A stretch of DNA of 52,347 nucleotides, from positions 1 to 52,347 of the forward strand of contig NZ_VXDC01000016.1 in NCBI RefSeq assembly GCF_008711285.1. Direction: 5' to 3'. Under the pieces are notes generated by a model that worked only from the letters and a program-made list of their open reading frames with translations, was not told the origin of the DNA and made no database searches. Made by a program: the position numbers and the translations under genes. The DNA is from Roseibium aquae (lineage in GTDB: Bacteria; Pseudomonadota; Alphaproteobacteria; Rhizobiales; Stappiaceae). This document shows positions 7,537 through 16,800 of this stretch, one piece after another. Numbering within the stretch: position 1 is the stretch's first letter; every line of letters starts with the position of its first letter.

Positions 7537-7895
7537 AGGCCGCCCGGGCCTGGGCCTTCGCCCGGTGCGGCCTGGCCGATCCGGAAAAAGCGGTTCGAAT
7601 GGACCGTGACACCGCTGCGGACTTCGCCGCCCTTGGGCTTCCTGTGCCGGACGCTCAAATCCCGGATTCTGACACGTTCGACGTCCCGCGCGAGAACTGG
7701 CGCGCGGTCACGGTGTTCCTGGCGCTGGAAACCCAGTGGCGGGTGGTGGCGGGGCAAACGGGGTTGATCTGGTGCGGGCTGGATTATGCGGCCGCGGCCG
7801 TTGCGGTCCGGGGACGGAACCGGCGGGCCTGGCAGCGGCTGTTGGGAGAGCTGAAGGAGATGGAAGTAGCGGCGCTGGAGGTGTTGAATGGGTGA
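7530..7895 (+). CDS. tail assembly chaperone C-terminal extension, DUF1799-like (copy 2)
   Basis: This 121-residue frameshift extension contains ETQWRVVAGQTGLIWCGLDY. The first 20 and last 70 residues are well conserved with copy 1. The middle (about residues 20-45) differs strongly at equal length. That is more than expected from a recent duplication and supports an origin of the two modules in different but related phages. The phage operon is interrupted directly after the stop by the SulP cargo. Confidence 0.75.
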   Translation, partial: RIEAARAWAFARCGLADPEKAVRMDRDTAADFAALGLPVPDAQIPDSDTFDVPRENWRAVTVFLALETQWRVVAGQTGLIWCGLDYAAAAVAVRGRNRRAWQRLLGELKEMEVAALEVLNG

Positions 7896-8063
7896 GGACG
7901 GACGGCGGAGATCGGTCCAGCTCGGTCATTCGTTCAAGGTGCAGCGAAGGTCACAAATGAGCCCACACCTACCGGCTTTCCGAAGCGCGGCAAATGTCGG
8001 CTTTTCTGGCATCCAACGAAACTACCGCTACATCGCGTTCTGCGGCTTTGCTAAACTTCTGAG

Positions 8064-9326
8064 ATGAAGCCGAAAATCCTTACAACACTTCAAACCTACG
8101 ACGGCCCAACATTCCGGGCAGATGTCTTGGCCGGGGTTACTGTGGCCATGGTCGCACTTCCGCTCAGCCTGGCCATTGCCATCGCGTCCGGAGCATCCCC
8201 TGCACAAGGTCTGGTCACGGCGATCGTCGCGGGGTTTTTGATCTCGCTTCTGGGAGGAAGTAGGGTCCAGATTGGTGGGCCAACCGGTGCATTCATCGTC
8301 GTCGTCTACGGCGTGATTGCCGACTACGGATATGATGGGCTGGTGTTGGCGACGCTCATGGCGGGTGTGATCCTGTTGATCGGCGCATTCATGCGGGCGG
8401 GTCGGCTGATGCGCCTTGTCCCGGAACCCGTCATCAACGGCTTCACCATCGGCATCGCCGTCATCATCGCGACCAGCCAGCTCAAGGACCTTTTCGGCCT
8501 GTCAATCGCGACCGTTCCCGCCGAGATTTTTGGTAAGGTGGAAGCCCTTTGGGGGGTACGGGACAGCACCAATATCGCCGCACTTTGCATCGGGGTCGCG
8601 ACGATGATCCTGATAGTCACCTTCCGCAGGCTGGCACCCAAGCTACCCGGCCTGATTGTTGCTGTCGCGGTGACGTCTGCCCTTGTCGCGGTGATGGCGC
8701 TGTCAGTGGATACAATTCAGTCAAGGTTCGGCGATCTGCCAAACAGCCTTCCGCTCCCGACCTTGCCAGAGGTCAGTCTGGCGCGGGTGTCCGAACTGTT
8801 GCCAAGCGCCTTCGTCATTGCCTTCCTCGCCGGAATCGAGTCGCTCTTGTCGGCGATGGTGGCGGACAGGATGATAGGCGGTCACCACAGGCCGAACGCC
8901 GAGCTGCTCTCACAAGGAGCCGCGAATATCGGGTCATCCCTTTTTGGCGGTCTGCCCGCGACCGGCGCGATTGCCCGAACGGCGACGAACGTGCGCGCGG
9001 GCGGCAAGACCCCTGTTGCAGGTCTCGTTCACGCCTTGACGATCCTTATCGTCATGCTGATCGCCGCCCCCCTCGCAGGGTATCTGGCGATGCCGGCACT
9101 GGCGGGCTTGCTCATCCTGACGGCCTGGAACATGAGCGAACCGCACAGGTGGGCGGGCTACCTGAAAGAGCGGCGCTCCGATCAGTTTCTTCTCGTCCTC
9201 ACGCTTGTGCTGACGGTCGTGGCTGATTTGACGGTTGCCATCGGCGTAGGCGTTGCAGTCGGTCTGGCAATGCGCTTGCAACGTGGTGACTTCCCTCCGT
9301 CGGATTGGGACGTGCCGAGCAGGTAG
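8064..9326 (+). CDS. SulP-family anion transporter without STAS domain (cargo)
   Basis: This 420-residue membrane protein has about 11-14 hydrophobic segments. It carries the SulP signatures DVLAGVTVAMVALPLSLAIA near the N-terminus, GGSRVQIGGPTGAF around residue 75, and SLFGGLPATGAIARTATN around residue 300. Such proteins carry sulfate, bicarbonate or other anions across the inner membrane. The chain ends shortly after the last membrane segment (GVAVGLAMRLQRGD), so the usual cytoplasmic STAS domain is missing. This is a known shorter form that may work with other regulation. It stands alone in the same slot where copy 1 holds the SLATT gene and has no role in virion assembly. The substrate cannot be told from the sequence. 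Confidence 0.8.
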   Translation: MKPKILTTLQTYDGPTFRADVLAGVTVAMVALPLSLAIAIASGASPAQGLVTAIVAGFLISLLGGSRVQIGGPTGAFIVVVYGVIADYGYDGLVLATLMAGVILLIGAFMRAGRLMRLVPEPVINGFTIGIAVIIATSQLKDLFGLSIATVPAEIFGKVEALWGVRDSTNIAALCIGVATMILIVTFRRLAPKLPGLIVAVAVTSALVAVMALSVDTIQSRFGDLPNSLPLPTLPEVSLARVSELLPSAFVIAFLAGIESLLSAMVADRMIGGHHRPNAELLSQGAANIGSSLFGGLPATGAIARTATNVRAGGKTPVAGLVHALTILIVMLIAAPLAGYLAMPALAGLLILTAWNMSEPHRWAGYLKERRSDQFLLVLTLVLTVVADLTVAIGVGVAVGLAMRLQRGDFPPSDWDVPSR

Positions 9327-9514
9327 CAGGCCAGATTTGCCGAAACTCAACCGTTTCGGTCACAGGCGAAAGCGACCGTTTTTGGCAGCATGTTTTCAGG
9401 AAAGCAGACCTTGGCGCTCGCGCAGCAAAAGCTCATTTCGTCCGCGTAGCCGACCTTGGACCTGAGCGCAGCGAATTCACAAGTCCCGCCTGAACCGACA
9501 GTCTCCAATGTAAC

Positions 9515-9539
9515 CCACGCCGCCACCCGGATGGGTTGA
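9515..9539 (+). repeat. cargo-slot boundary motif, copy 2
   Basis: This is the second copy of the CCACGCC-CC-CCCGGATG...TGA motif, 27 bases before the tape measure start. The 50 bases upstream, including GCAGC and TTCAC-(A)-(A/C)-(G/T)TCCCGCC, also align with those before tape measure copy 1. Confidence 0.6.
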
Positions 9540-9566
9540 CCCTCGCCCGCGCGCGAAGCTTGGGCC

Positions 9567-11579
9567 ATGACCTTGAACCTGCAGATGCTGGCCCGGCTGG
9601 ATGCCTCGGGCGTGGAAAGCGGCGCCCGCGAGGCCCGGCAAGCCATTGCGGGGATCGGCACGAGCGCCAAGGCCACGTCCACCGACATCAGCAATCTGTC
9701 AGCCGCAGCCAAGGCCTCGCTCCAAGCGGCGCGGGGGCAGGGCACGGCGTTCCAGGTCGCTGGACAGCAGGCCGCCGGGGCCACACGGCTCGCGGCCACG
9801 GAAGTCAACATGCTGGCCCAGCAGATTTCCGATGGCGCCATCCAGGTGGCGGGCGGTCAGTCGCTGTTCACCGCAATCCTGCAACAGGGCAGCCAGGTGC
9901 AGTTCCTGCTGGGCTCCAAGGGTGTCAACACGATCGGCGGGTCGCTGGGTCTTCTCAAACAGGGTTTGATCGGCTTTTTGAACCCGCTCAATCTGGCGCT
10001 GGTGGGCTTGGCCGGAGGGGCGGCAGCGGCCTCCGCGCTCTACCGGGCCATTGCCAGCGACACCAGCGCGACACAGGCGCTGGAACACCAGGACCAGCTG
10101 ATCGGCCAGCTCGCCGAGCGTTACGGGGAAGTCGAGGCGGCCCTGGACCGGCTGCAAAGCCGCCCGAGCGCGGCTATCCTCGCGCTCGACACGGACGCTC
10201 TGGAAAGCCAGCGGGACACCCTCCGGTCGCTGATCGCGGACATCGAACAAGACGTGCAGCGCAGCCTGCGGATCGAGGCCAATGCCTTGAGCGCCCTGGC
10301 CGAGCCCTTGACCGAAGACGCGGCCCTGTTCCGGGCATTCCAGGGCGAGCTCCGGGCGACCGCCGACACCTTCGCGCTTGCGGAGGCGGAAGCGGACCAG
10401 CTGATCGGCCGGTTGCTGGAACTCGCCCGGACGGCGCCGGATACGACGTCCGAGCGGGCGATCCGCGCCCTGATTACGGAAGCCCGGACGGCCGACACCG
10501 GGCTTCTGGCGCTGGTCGAGCGGCTCGGCGAGGTGGAGGCCGCGCTCCAGGGGGTGGGCTCTGCCGCCGACAGTCTCGGCCGGATCGATGGAGCCGCCAA
10601 TTCCCGGATCGGTCAAACCTTCGGGATTTTCGAGGACAGAACCGCGCGGGACCGGCTGCGGTCGCAATTGCCCAAATCCCGGACCGGGGGACCCGCCCGG
10701 CGGGCCGAGCCCGACCGGATCGGGGACTATCTCACCACCCAGGACCAGAGTTTGGAGCGGCTGCGGCTGGAGATTTCCCTGGTCGGCCAGTCCGAGGCGG
10801 CGCGGCGGCGGGCCTTGGCGGCCCTGGAGGCGGAGATCGCGATCCGGGGGCTTGGGGCGCAGGCCTCGGAGACCGGCGCGGCAAGCCTACGGGACAATGC
10901 AAGGGCCATCGCCGAGGAGACGCTGGCGCTGGAAGAACTGGAAACCGCCTGGGGCGTCGTGCAGCGATCAGGCGAGGCGGCGATCCGGTCGCTGACCACA
11001 AAGCTGGCCGACGGAGATCTGACCGGTGCGCTGCGGTCGGTGATCCAGGAGGTCTCGCAACTGGGGCTCCAGCTTGCGGCCATCAATCCGCTGACCAACG
11101 CGCTGTTCGGAACGGCCAGGCCGACGCTTCGTGCCGCGGGCGGGATTTTGGGTGGCTTTCTTGGGTCGTTCGACCGGGGCGGGCCGACCGGGGCCGGGGC
11201 CGACAGCGAGGTCGCCGGGCTGGTGCACCGGAACGAATATGTTTTTGACGCCCGGTCGACCGCGCGGATCGGTGTTCCCGCCCTGGAGGCGCTTCGAAAG
11301 TCCGCCCTGGGGCACTCCGCCTTGCGCGGGTACCAGACCGGCGGCCTGGTCACCACCTCGGCCTTGCCCCTGCCGGTAGCGGCCCGGTCAAACCGGTCAA
11401 GACCCCGCGGCCTGGATCATGGATCAGACCGCTTTGCTGATCATGCGGCGGATCGCGCATTGGGTGGTGATGTTCATGTCCACATCACGACGCCGGACAT
11501 CCAGAGCTTCCGGGCTTCCCGCGCGCAGATCGCGGGGGAGTTCGCCCGGCTGGCCGTGCGGGGGAACCGCAATGCCTGA
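9567..11579 (+). CDS. tail tape measure protein (copy 2)
   Basis: This 670-residue tape measure protein starts at ATG 9567. It has the same architecture as copy 1: helical N-terminal part, hydrophobic glycine-rich stretch near residues 140-165, long helical centre, and C-terminal GLVHRNEYVFDARSTARIG block. Near residues 575-630 it has additional sequence (SALGHSALRG, then a histidine- and aspartate-rich stretch HGSDRFADHAADRALGG) not present in copy 1. Tail length should therefore be very similar for the two modules. It is followed after 24 bases by the intact DUF2460 gene. Confidence 0.85.
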   Translation: MTLNLQMLARLDASGVESGAREARQAIAGIGTSAKATSTDISNLSAAAKASLQAARGQGTAFQVAGQQAAGATRLAATEVNMLAQQISDGAIQVAGGQSLFTAILQQGSQVQFLLGSKGVNTIGGSLGLLKQGLIGFLNPLNLALVGLAGGAAAASALYRAIASDTSATQALEHQDQLIGQLAERYGEVEAALDRLQSRPSAAILALDTDALESQRDTLRSLIADIEQDVQRSLRIEANALSALAEPLTEDAALFRAFQGELRATADTFALAEAEADQLIGRLLELARTAPDTTSERAIRALITEARTADTGLLALVERLGEVEAALQGVGSAADSLGRIDGAANSRIGQTFGIFEDRTARDRLRSQLPKSRTGGPARRAEPDRIGDYLTTQDQSLERLRLEISLVGQSEAARRRALAALEAEIAIRGLGAQASETGAASLRDNARAIAEETLALEELETAWGVVQRSGEAAIRSLTTKLADGDLTGALRSVIQEVSQLGLQLAAINPLTNALFGTARPTLRAAGGILGGFLGSFDRGGPTGAGADSEVAGLVHRNEYVFDARSTARIGVPALEALRKSALGHSALRGYQTGGLVTTSALPLPVAARSNRSRPRGLDHGSDRFADHAADRALGGDVHVHITTPDIQSFRASRAQIAGEFARLAVRGNRNA

Positions 11580-11603
11580 GGATCTTGACGGAAAGGCGGC
11601 TTG

Positions 11604-12230
11604 ATGAGCGATTTCGACGAGGTGCGGTTTCCCGATGTGGTGGCGCGCGGCGCGCTTGGCGGGCCGGAACGGCGCACGGAGATCGTGGAGCTGACGTCCG
11701 GTTTCGAGGAGCGCAACACGCCCTGGGCGGACAGCCGGCGCAAATACGATGTGGGCTCGGGCATCCGGCACCCCGATCACCTTTCCGAGGTGATCGCGTT
11801 CTTCGAGGCCCGGTCCGGCCGGTTGCGGGGGTTCCGGTTCAAGGACTGGTCGGACTTCACATCGTCCCGGCCGTCGGCGCCGGTCACCCCGTTCGATCAG
11901 GTGCTGGGCGCGGCGGACGGGGCGAGGACCTCCTTCCAGCTCATCAAGGCCTATTCCTCCGGGAGCCGCAGCTGGATCCGGCGGATTGCCAAGCCGGTGG
12001 CGGGCACGGTCCTGATCGCCGTGGACGGCGCGGTCCAGGCCTCCGGCTGGTCGGTGGATCCGGCAAGCGGAACCGTGACCTTCGATGCGGCCCCGGCCAG
12101 CGGCACCGTGACGGCGGGGTTCGCCTTCGACGTGCCGTGCCGGTTCGACACGGACCTGATCCAGACATCCTTGCGGGAGCTGAAGCTTGGCGAGATCCGG
12201 GCCATTCCGATCGTGGAGGTGCGGGTATGA
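11604..12230 (+). CDS. DUF2460 tail-tip protein (GTA-type distal tail)
   Basis: This 208-residue protein starts at ATG 11604; a TTG lies one codon earlier. It begins MSDFDEVRFPDVVARGALGG, the hallmark of DUF2460, which in Rhodobacter gene transfer agent and related siphophages forms the distal tail ring between tube and hub. The C-terminal part (FDTDLIQTSLRELKLGEIRAI) is complete, in contrast to the broken copy at 4979. In most relatives the DUF2163 gene follows directly. Here the stop overlaps (ATGA) a short frame made of REP-like repeats. Confidence 0.9.
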   Translation: MSDFDEVRFPDVVARGALGGPERRTEIVELTSGFEERNTPWADSRRKYDVGSGIRHPDHLSEVIAFFEARSGRLRGFRFKDWSDFTSSRPSAPVTPFDQVLGAADGARTSFQLIKAYSSGSRSWIRRIAKPVAGTVLIAVDGAVQASGWSVDPASGTVTFDAAPASGTVTAGFAFDVPCRFDTDLIQTSLRELKLGEIRAIPIVEVRV

Positions 12231-12427
12231 GCGGGCATCCTGCACACGGCTCTTTCCACGCCCTCATGCTGAGGAAGCCCGCAGGGCTGTCTCGAAGCAT
12301 GGACGGATGGCTTCACGGGGGGCGGCCCATCCTTCGAGACGCCGCGTTGCGGCTCCTCAGGATGAGGGAGGTAGTAGCGGTACGGCTCCTCGGGATGCGG
12401 CGGGCGGAAAAGGGGATCGGGTCATGA
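12227..12427 (+). CDS. 66-residue REP-derived frame bridging DUF2460 and DUF2163
   Basis: The frame starts at ATG 12227, overlapping the DUF2460 stop by ATGA, and ends at TGA 12425-12427, overlapping the DUF2163 start ATG 12424 in the same way. It translates to an arginine- and leucine-rich peptide (RDAALRLLRMREVVAVRLLG) produced entirely by inverted REP-like repeats. A stable function of the peptide is doubtful. Its value may be to keep ribosomes moving between two tail-tip genes that are normally coupled directly. Confidence 0.4.
   Translation: MSGHPAHGSFHALMLRKPAGLSRSMDGWLHGGRPILRDAALRLLRMREVVAVRLLGMRRAEKGIGS
12255..12405. repeat. cluster of REP-like elements in inverted arrangement
   Basis: A first unit (about 12262-12302) reads CCTCATGCTGAGG ... 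CTGTCTCGAAGCATGG. A second in opposite orientation (about 12328-12366) reads CCATCCTTCGAGACG ... CTCCTCAGGATGAGGG. A partial third has CTCCTCGGGATG near 12387. Facing units can fold into long hairpins. The family also occurs at 6146. Confidence 0.7.
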
Positions 12428-13332
12428 AACCAGTCCCACCGGCCATGCAGGCCGATCTCGACGGGCGGGCGACGACCCATTGCCGGTGCTGGCAGGTCAC
12501 CCGGAAGGATGGCGCGGTGTTCGGCTTCACCGATCACGACCGGGCGCTTGCCTTTGGGGGGGTGACCTTCGAGGCGGCCTCTGGCTTTACGGCAAGCGCG
12601 CTGGAGACGTCGCTGGGTCTTGCCGTCGACAATCTGGATGTGGAGGGGGCGCTCTCCTCGGCGGCGATCACGGAAGACGACCTGGCGCGCGGGCTCTGGG
12701 ACGATGCGGCCGTGGCGCTGTGGCGGGTCGACTGGCAGGACGTCACGAAGCGCGTGCTTCTGCGCTCGGGGAACATCGGCGAGGTGGCGCGGGGGCGGAC
12801 GGCGTTCACCGCGGAACTGCGCGGCCTGTCGCACCGGCTGGGCCAGCCGGCCGGGCGGCTGTTCAGCCGGACCTGCGCCTGGGAGCTGGGCGATGCGCGC
12901 TGCCGGGTGGATCTGGCGCCCTGGACCTTTGCCGGGGAAGTGGCCGGGGTGGTGGCCGGAGCGGGGGCCGGAGCGGGGGAGCGGCGAAGCTTCACGGCCA
13001 CCGGGCTGGAGGCGGCCGCGCCCGGCCTGCTTGCGGCCGGGCTCCTGACCTGGACGTCCGGGGCGAATGCGGGCCAGGCGATCGAGGTGAAGCGGCACGC
13101 GGCCCCGGGCGGCACGGTCACGCTGGAACTGGTGCTGCCCATGGCCGACCCGATTGCGCCGGGGGACGGGTTTATGGTGCGGGCGGGCTGCGACAAGGCG
13201 GTGGCCACCTGCCGCGACCGGTTCGCGAACCTCACGAACTTCGGCGGCTTTCCGCACATGCCGGGCAATGACCGGATCATCGCCTATGCGGACAAGGACG
13301 ACCTCAACGATGGCGGGAGCCTGTTCCGGTGA
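12424..13332 (+). CDS. DUF2163 tail-tip protein (GTA-type hub)
   Basis: The protein of 302 residues starts at ATG 12424. The C-terminus carries the conserved cysteine-containing block CDKAVATCRDRFANLTNFGG followed by FPHMPGND, diagnostic for the DUF2163/phage_BR0599 family of GTA and alphaproteobacterial siphophages. A further cysteine pair lies at CAWELGDARC. In the Rhodobacter capsulatus GTA the corresponding protein forms the hub that links the distal tail ring to the peptidase and the megatron. The stop overlaps the GTG start of the peptidase gene. Confidence 0.9.
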   Translation: MKPVPPAMQADLDGRATTHCRCWQVTRKDGAVFGFTDHDRALAFGGVTFEAASGFTASALETSLGLAVDNLDVEGALSSAAITEDDLARGLWDDAAVALWRVDWQDVTKRVLLRSGNIGEVARGRTAFTAELRGLSHRLGQPAGRLFSRTCAWELGDARCRVDLAPWTFAGEVAGVVAGAGAGAGERRSFTATGLEAAAPGLLAAGLLTWTSGANAGQAIEVKRHAAPGGTVTLELVLPMADPIAPGDGFMVRAGCDKAVATCRDRFANLTNFGGFPHMPGNDRIIAYADKDDLNDGGSLFR

Positions 13333-13811
13333 GCGCCCAAGGCACAGGGTCTGTGACCCGGCCCCCGCTCACCCGATCCGCCATCGTGACGGCCGCGCGG
13401 AGCTGGATCGGCACGCCCTATGTCCACCAGGCCGCGCGCAAACATGCGGGCTGCGATTGCCTGGGGCTTATCCGCGGGGTCTGGCGCGAGGTGATGGGCA
13501 CAGAACCGGAAGTCCCGCCGCCCTATACGCCGGACTGGGCGGAGCGCAGCCGGACCGAGACCTTGCGGGATGCCGCCGCCCGGCATCTGATCGGGATCGA
13601 TCCCGGGGACGCGGATGCCGGGGACGTGCTCCTGTTTGCGTTCCGCGACCGGCTGCCGGCCAAGCACTGCGCCCTGCTGACCACCGCCATCGATGCACCG
13701 GCGCCCCGGATCCTCCATGCCCATGAGCATCTTCCCGTCTGCGAGGTGCCCCTGATCCCGGCCTGGCGGAAACGGATCCGGTTTGCTTTCCATTTCCCGG
13801 GGGTTTTGTAG
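13329..13811 (+). CDS. NlpC/P60 tail cell-wall peptidase
   Basis: This 160-residue protein starts at GTG 13329, overlapping the DUF2163 stop. The NlpC/P60 catalytic cysteine lies in AGCDCLGLIRG (about residue 40), and the catalytic histidine in LPAKHCALLT (about residue 117). It should cut peptide bonds in peptidoglycan during genome delivery, as the GTA tail peptidase does. It lies in the canonical order DUF2460, DUF2163, peptidase, TIM-barrel hub. Confidence 0.9.
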   Translation: MSAQGTGSVTRPPLTRSAIVTAARSWIGTPYVHQAARKHAGCDCLGLIRGVWREVMGTEPEVPPPYTPDWAERSRTETLRDAAARHLIGIDPGDADAGDVLLFAFRDRLPAKHCALLTTAIDAPAPRILHAHEHLPVCEVPLIPAWRKRIRFAFHFPGVL

Positions 13812-16800
13812 ATGGCAACGCTGGTTCTGGGCGCAGCTGCCACAGCGCTCTCCGGCTCGATCGGGGCAAGCCCGCTGGTCTCGGCCCTGATCAGCGGTGC
13901 GGCCGGGGTGGCGGGGGCGTATGCGGACGGCTTGATCGCGGGCGCCCTGACCCCGGCCCGGCGGATGTCCACCGAAGGCCCGCGCATTGGCGACTTGCGC
14001 CTGCAGACCTCCACGGAAGGGGCGCCGGTCGCCGATGCGGTGGGCCGGGTGCGGCTGGCGGGCCAGGTGATCTGGGCGACGCGCCTGCGGATGGAGGTGA
14101 ACACCTCGAGCGAGAAGGTGGGCGGCAAGGGCGGCGGCGGGCGCCAGACAGTGACCACCACGACCTATAGCTACTTCGCCAATTTCGCGGTCGGCCTGTG
14201 CGAGGGGCCGATCGCCGGGATCGGCCGGGTCTGGGCCGATGGCAGGATCCTGGATCTTTCCAGGATCACCCACCGGGTGCATGCGGGCACGGCGGACCAG
14301 CTGCCCGATCCGCTGATCAGCGCCAGGGAAGGGGAAGCGCCCGCCTATCGCGGCACGGCCCTTGTGGTGTTCGAGGACCTGGCGCTTGGCGGCTTCGGCA
14401 ACCGGATCCCGCAGCTGGAATTCGAGGTGATCCGGAAGCTGCCGGGCATCGAGGAGCAGGTTCAGGGCATGGTGATGATCCCGGGCGCCGGGGAATGGGT
14501 CTATGCGGGCGGGGAGATCCGCCGCCTCGACCCGGACAGCGAGGGGACCAGCGCGGCGGAAAACGTCAACAACCAGGTGGGCGGGCCGGACTGGGCGGTG
14601 GCGGTGGACGGCCTGCAGCGCGATTTTCCCAATGCCGCCTCGGTGCTGCTGGTGGTCTCCTGGTTCGGCAGCGACCTCAGATGCGGGGCGTGCGAGGTGC
14701 GGCCCGGCGTGGAGTTCGGCCCGGAAAAGACGACGGCGCCGAGGAGCTGGCAGGTGCACGGGCTCGGCCGGGACGGCGCCCGGCTGCTGGCGCGCTCGGC
14801 GGAAGATCCGCAGCGCCCGGCCTATGGCGGCACACCCGCCGACAGCACGGTGGTGGACGCGCTCCGGGACCTGAAGCGGCGCGGGATCGCCACCACCTTC
14901 TGCCCGTTTTTGTTGATGGACATTGCGCCCGGCAACGGGCTTTCCGATCCTTACGGGCGGGCCGAGCAGCCCGCCTTTCCCTGGCGCGGGCGCATCACCT
15001 GCCACCCGGCGGCCGGACAACCGGGCAGCGTGGACAGAACCGCTGCGGCCACGGCACAAGTGGCGGGCTTCTTCGGGACTGCAAGTCTGTCCGACATCGC
15101 CGTGACGATCGACCCGGCCTCGCATGCCGTCACCACCAGCTATTCCGGCCCGGCGGACTGGGGCTGGCGGCGCATGGTGCTGCACTATGCAAGGCTCTGC
15201 GCGGCGGTGAACGCGATCGAGCCGGGCGCGGTCACCGGCTTCCTGATCGGCTCGGAGCTGCGCGGGCTGACCTTCGTGCGCGATGGGCCAGGCAGCTATC
15301 CGGCCGTGAGCCAGCTTGTTCAGCTTGCCGCCGATTGCCGGGCGATCCTGGGGCCGGACGTCAAGCTCACCTATGCCGCCGACTGGTCGGAATACCGGGG
15401 CCATGACCCGGCGGACGGGTCCGGGGATTTTTTCTTCCATCTCGATCCCTTGTGGAGTTCCAGCGCCATCGATGCGGTGGGGATCGACACTTACATGACG
15501 CTGTCCGACTGGCGGGACGGGGACGGGCATCTGGACGCGCTGGCGGGGGCCGGCGCGATCACCGATCTTGCCTATCTCCACGCCAATGTGGAGGGCGGGG
15601 AGGACTACGACTGGTCGTATCAAGGCGCGGCCGACCGGGAGGACCAGACAAGAACCCCGATCACCGACGGGGCCTATGGCAAGCCCTGGGTGTTCCGGGC
15701 CAAGGATATCCGCAATTGGTGGCTGAACAGCCATTTTGACCGGCCGGGCGGGGTGGAGAGCGGGTCCCCGACCGGCTGGGTGCCGCAATCCAAGCCCATC
15801 TGGTTCACCGAATACGGCTTTCCTTCCGTGGACAAGGCGACCAACCAGCCCAATGTCTTTGTCGACCCGAAGTCCTCGGAAAGCGCGTTTCCTTACTTTT
15901 CCAATGGCGGGCGGGACGATCTGATCCAGCGGCGCGGCATCGAGGCGCTTTTGACCTATTGGGATCCGGGCGAGGGCCGCAATCCGGTGTCCCCCGTCTA
16001 TGGCGGGCCGATGCTGGACCTCTCCCGCTCGTTTCTCTGGACCTGGGACGCAAGGCCCTTTCCGGCCTTTCCGAACCGGTCCGATGTGTGGGGCGATGCG
16101 GCGAACTGGCAATATGGCCACTGGGTGCAGGGCAAGCTGGGCGCCGTGACCCTCGGCGCGCTGATTGTCCATATCTGCAAGTCGGTGGGGTTTGACGCGA
16201 TCGAGGCCGGGGCGCTTTCCGATCCGGTGGCGGGCTGGCTGCGCGCGGGGATCGTGAGCCCGCGCGAGCAGCTGGAACAATTGGCGCAGGTCTACCGCTT
16301 CGACATGGTGGAGACGGGGGAGCGGATCGTCTGCCGCCCGCGCGGGCGTCCGCCTCTTGGCACCCTGGCCGAGGCGGAGCTGGCCGCCCCGGACCGCCAG
16401 AAGCCGGACTGGACGCTGACCCGGGCGCAGGAGACGGACTTGCCCGTGCGGGCGCATCTGGGGTTCTGGGACGCGGGCCATGATTACCGGCAGACGAGCG
16501 TTGCGGCCGGACGGCTGGTGACCTCCAGCGCGCGCACCGAAAGCCTGACGGCGCCGCTGGTGATGGATCCGGGCGAGGGGCAGGGGCGGATCGAGGCCTG
16601 GCTGATGGAGCGGTGGGCCGAACGCGAGCGGGCGAGCTTTGCCCTGCCGCCCTCGAAGCTTGCCTTCGATCCGGGTGACGGGATCGTGCTGGAGGCGGGC
16701 GGGCGCCAGCGCGCGGTCCGGCTGACAAGGATCGTGGAGGCGGGCGCCCGGCTGTGCGAGGCGGTGGCGGTGGAGCCCGGGGTCTACAGCCTGCGCCGGG

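Noticed and set aside
126..11579. Explanation of the two tail modules as a recent tandem duplication.
   Set aside because: The modules differ by many scattered substitutions, a diverged chaperone extension, different tape measure C-terminal parts and different cargo. Two related phages that recombined fit better.
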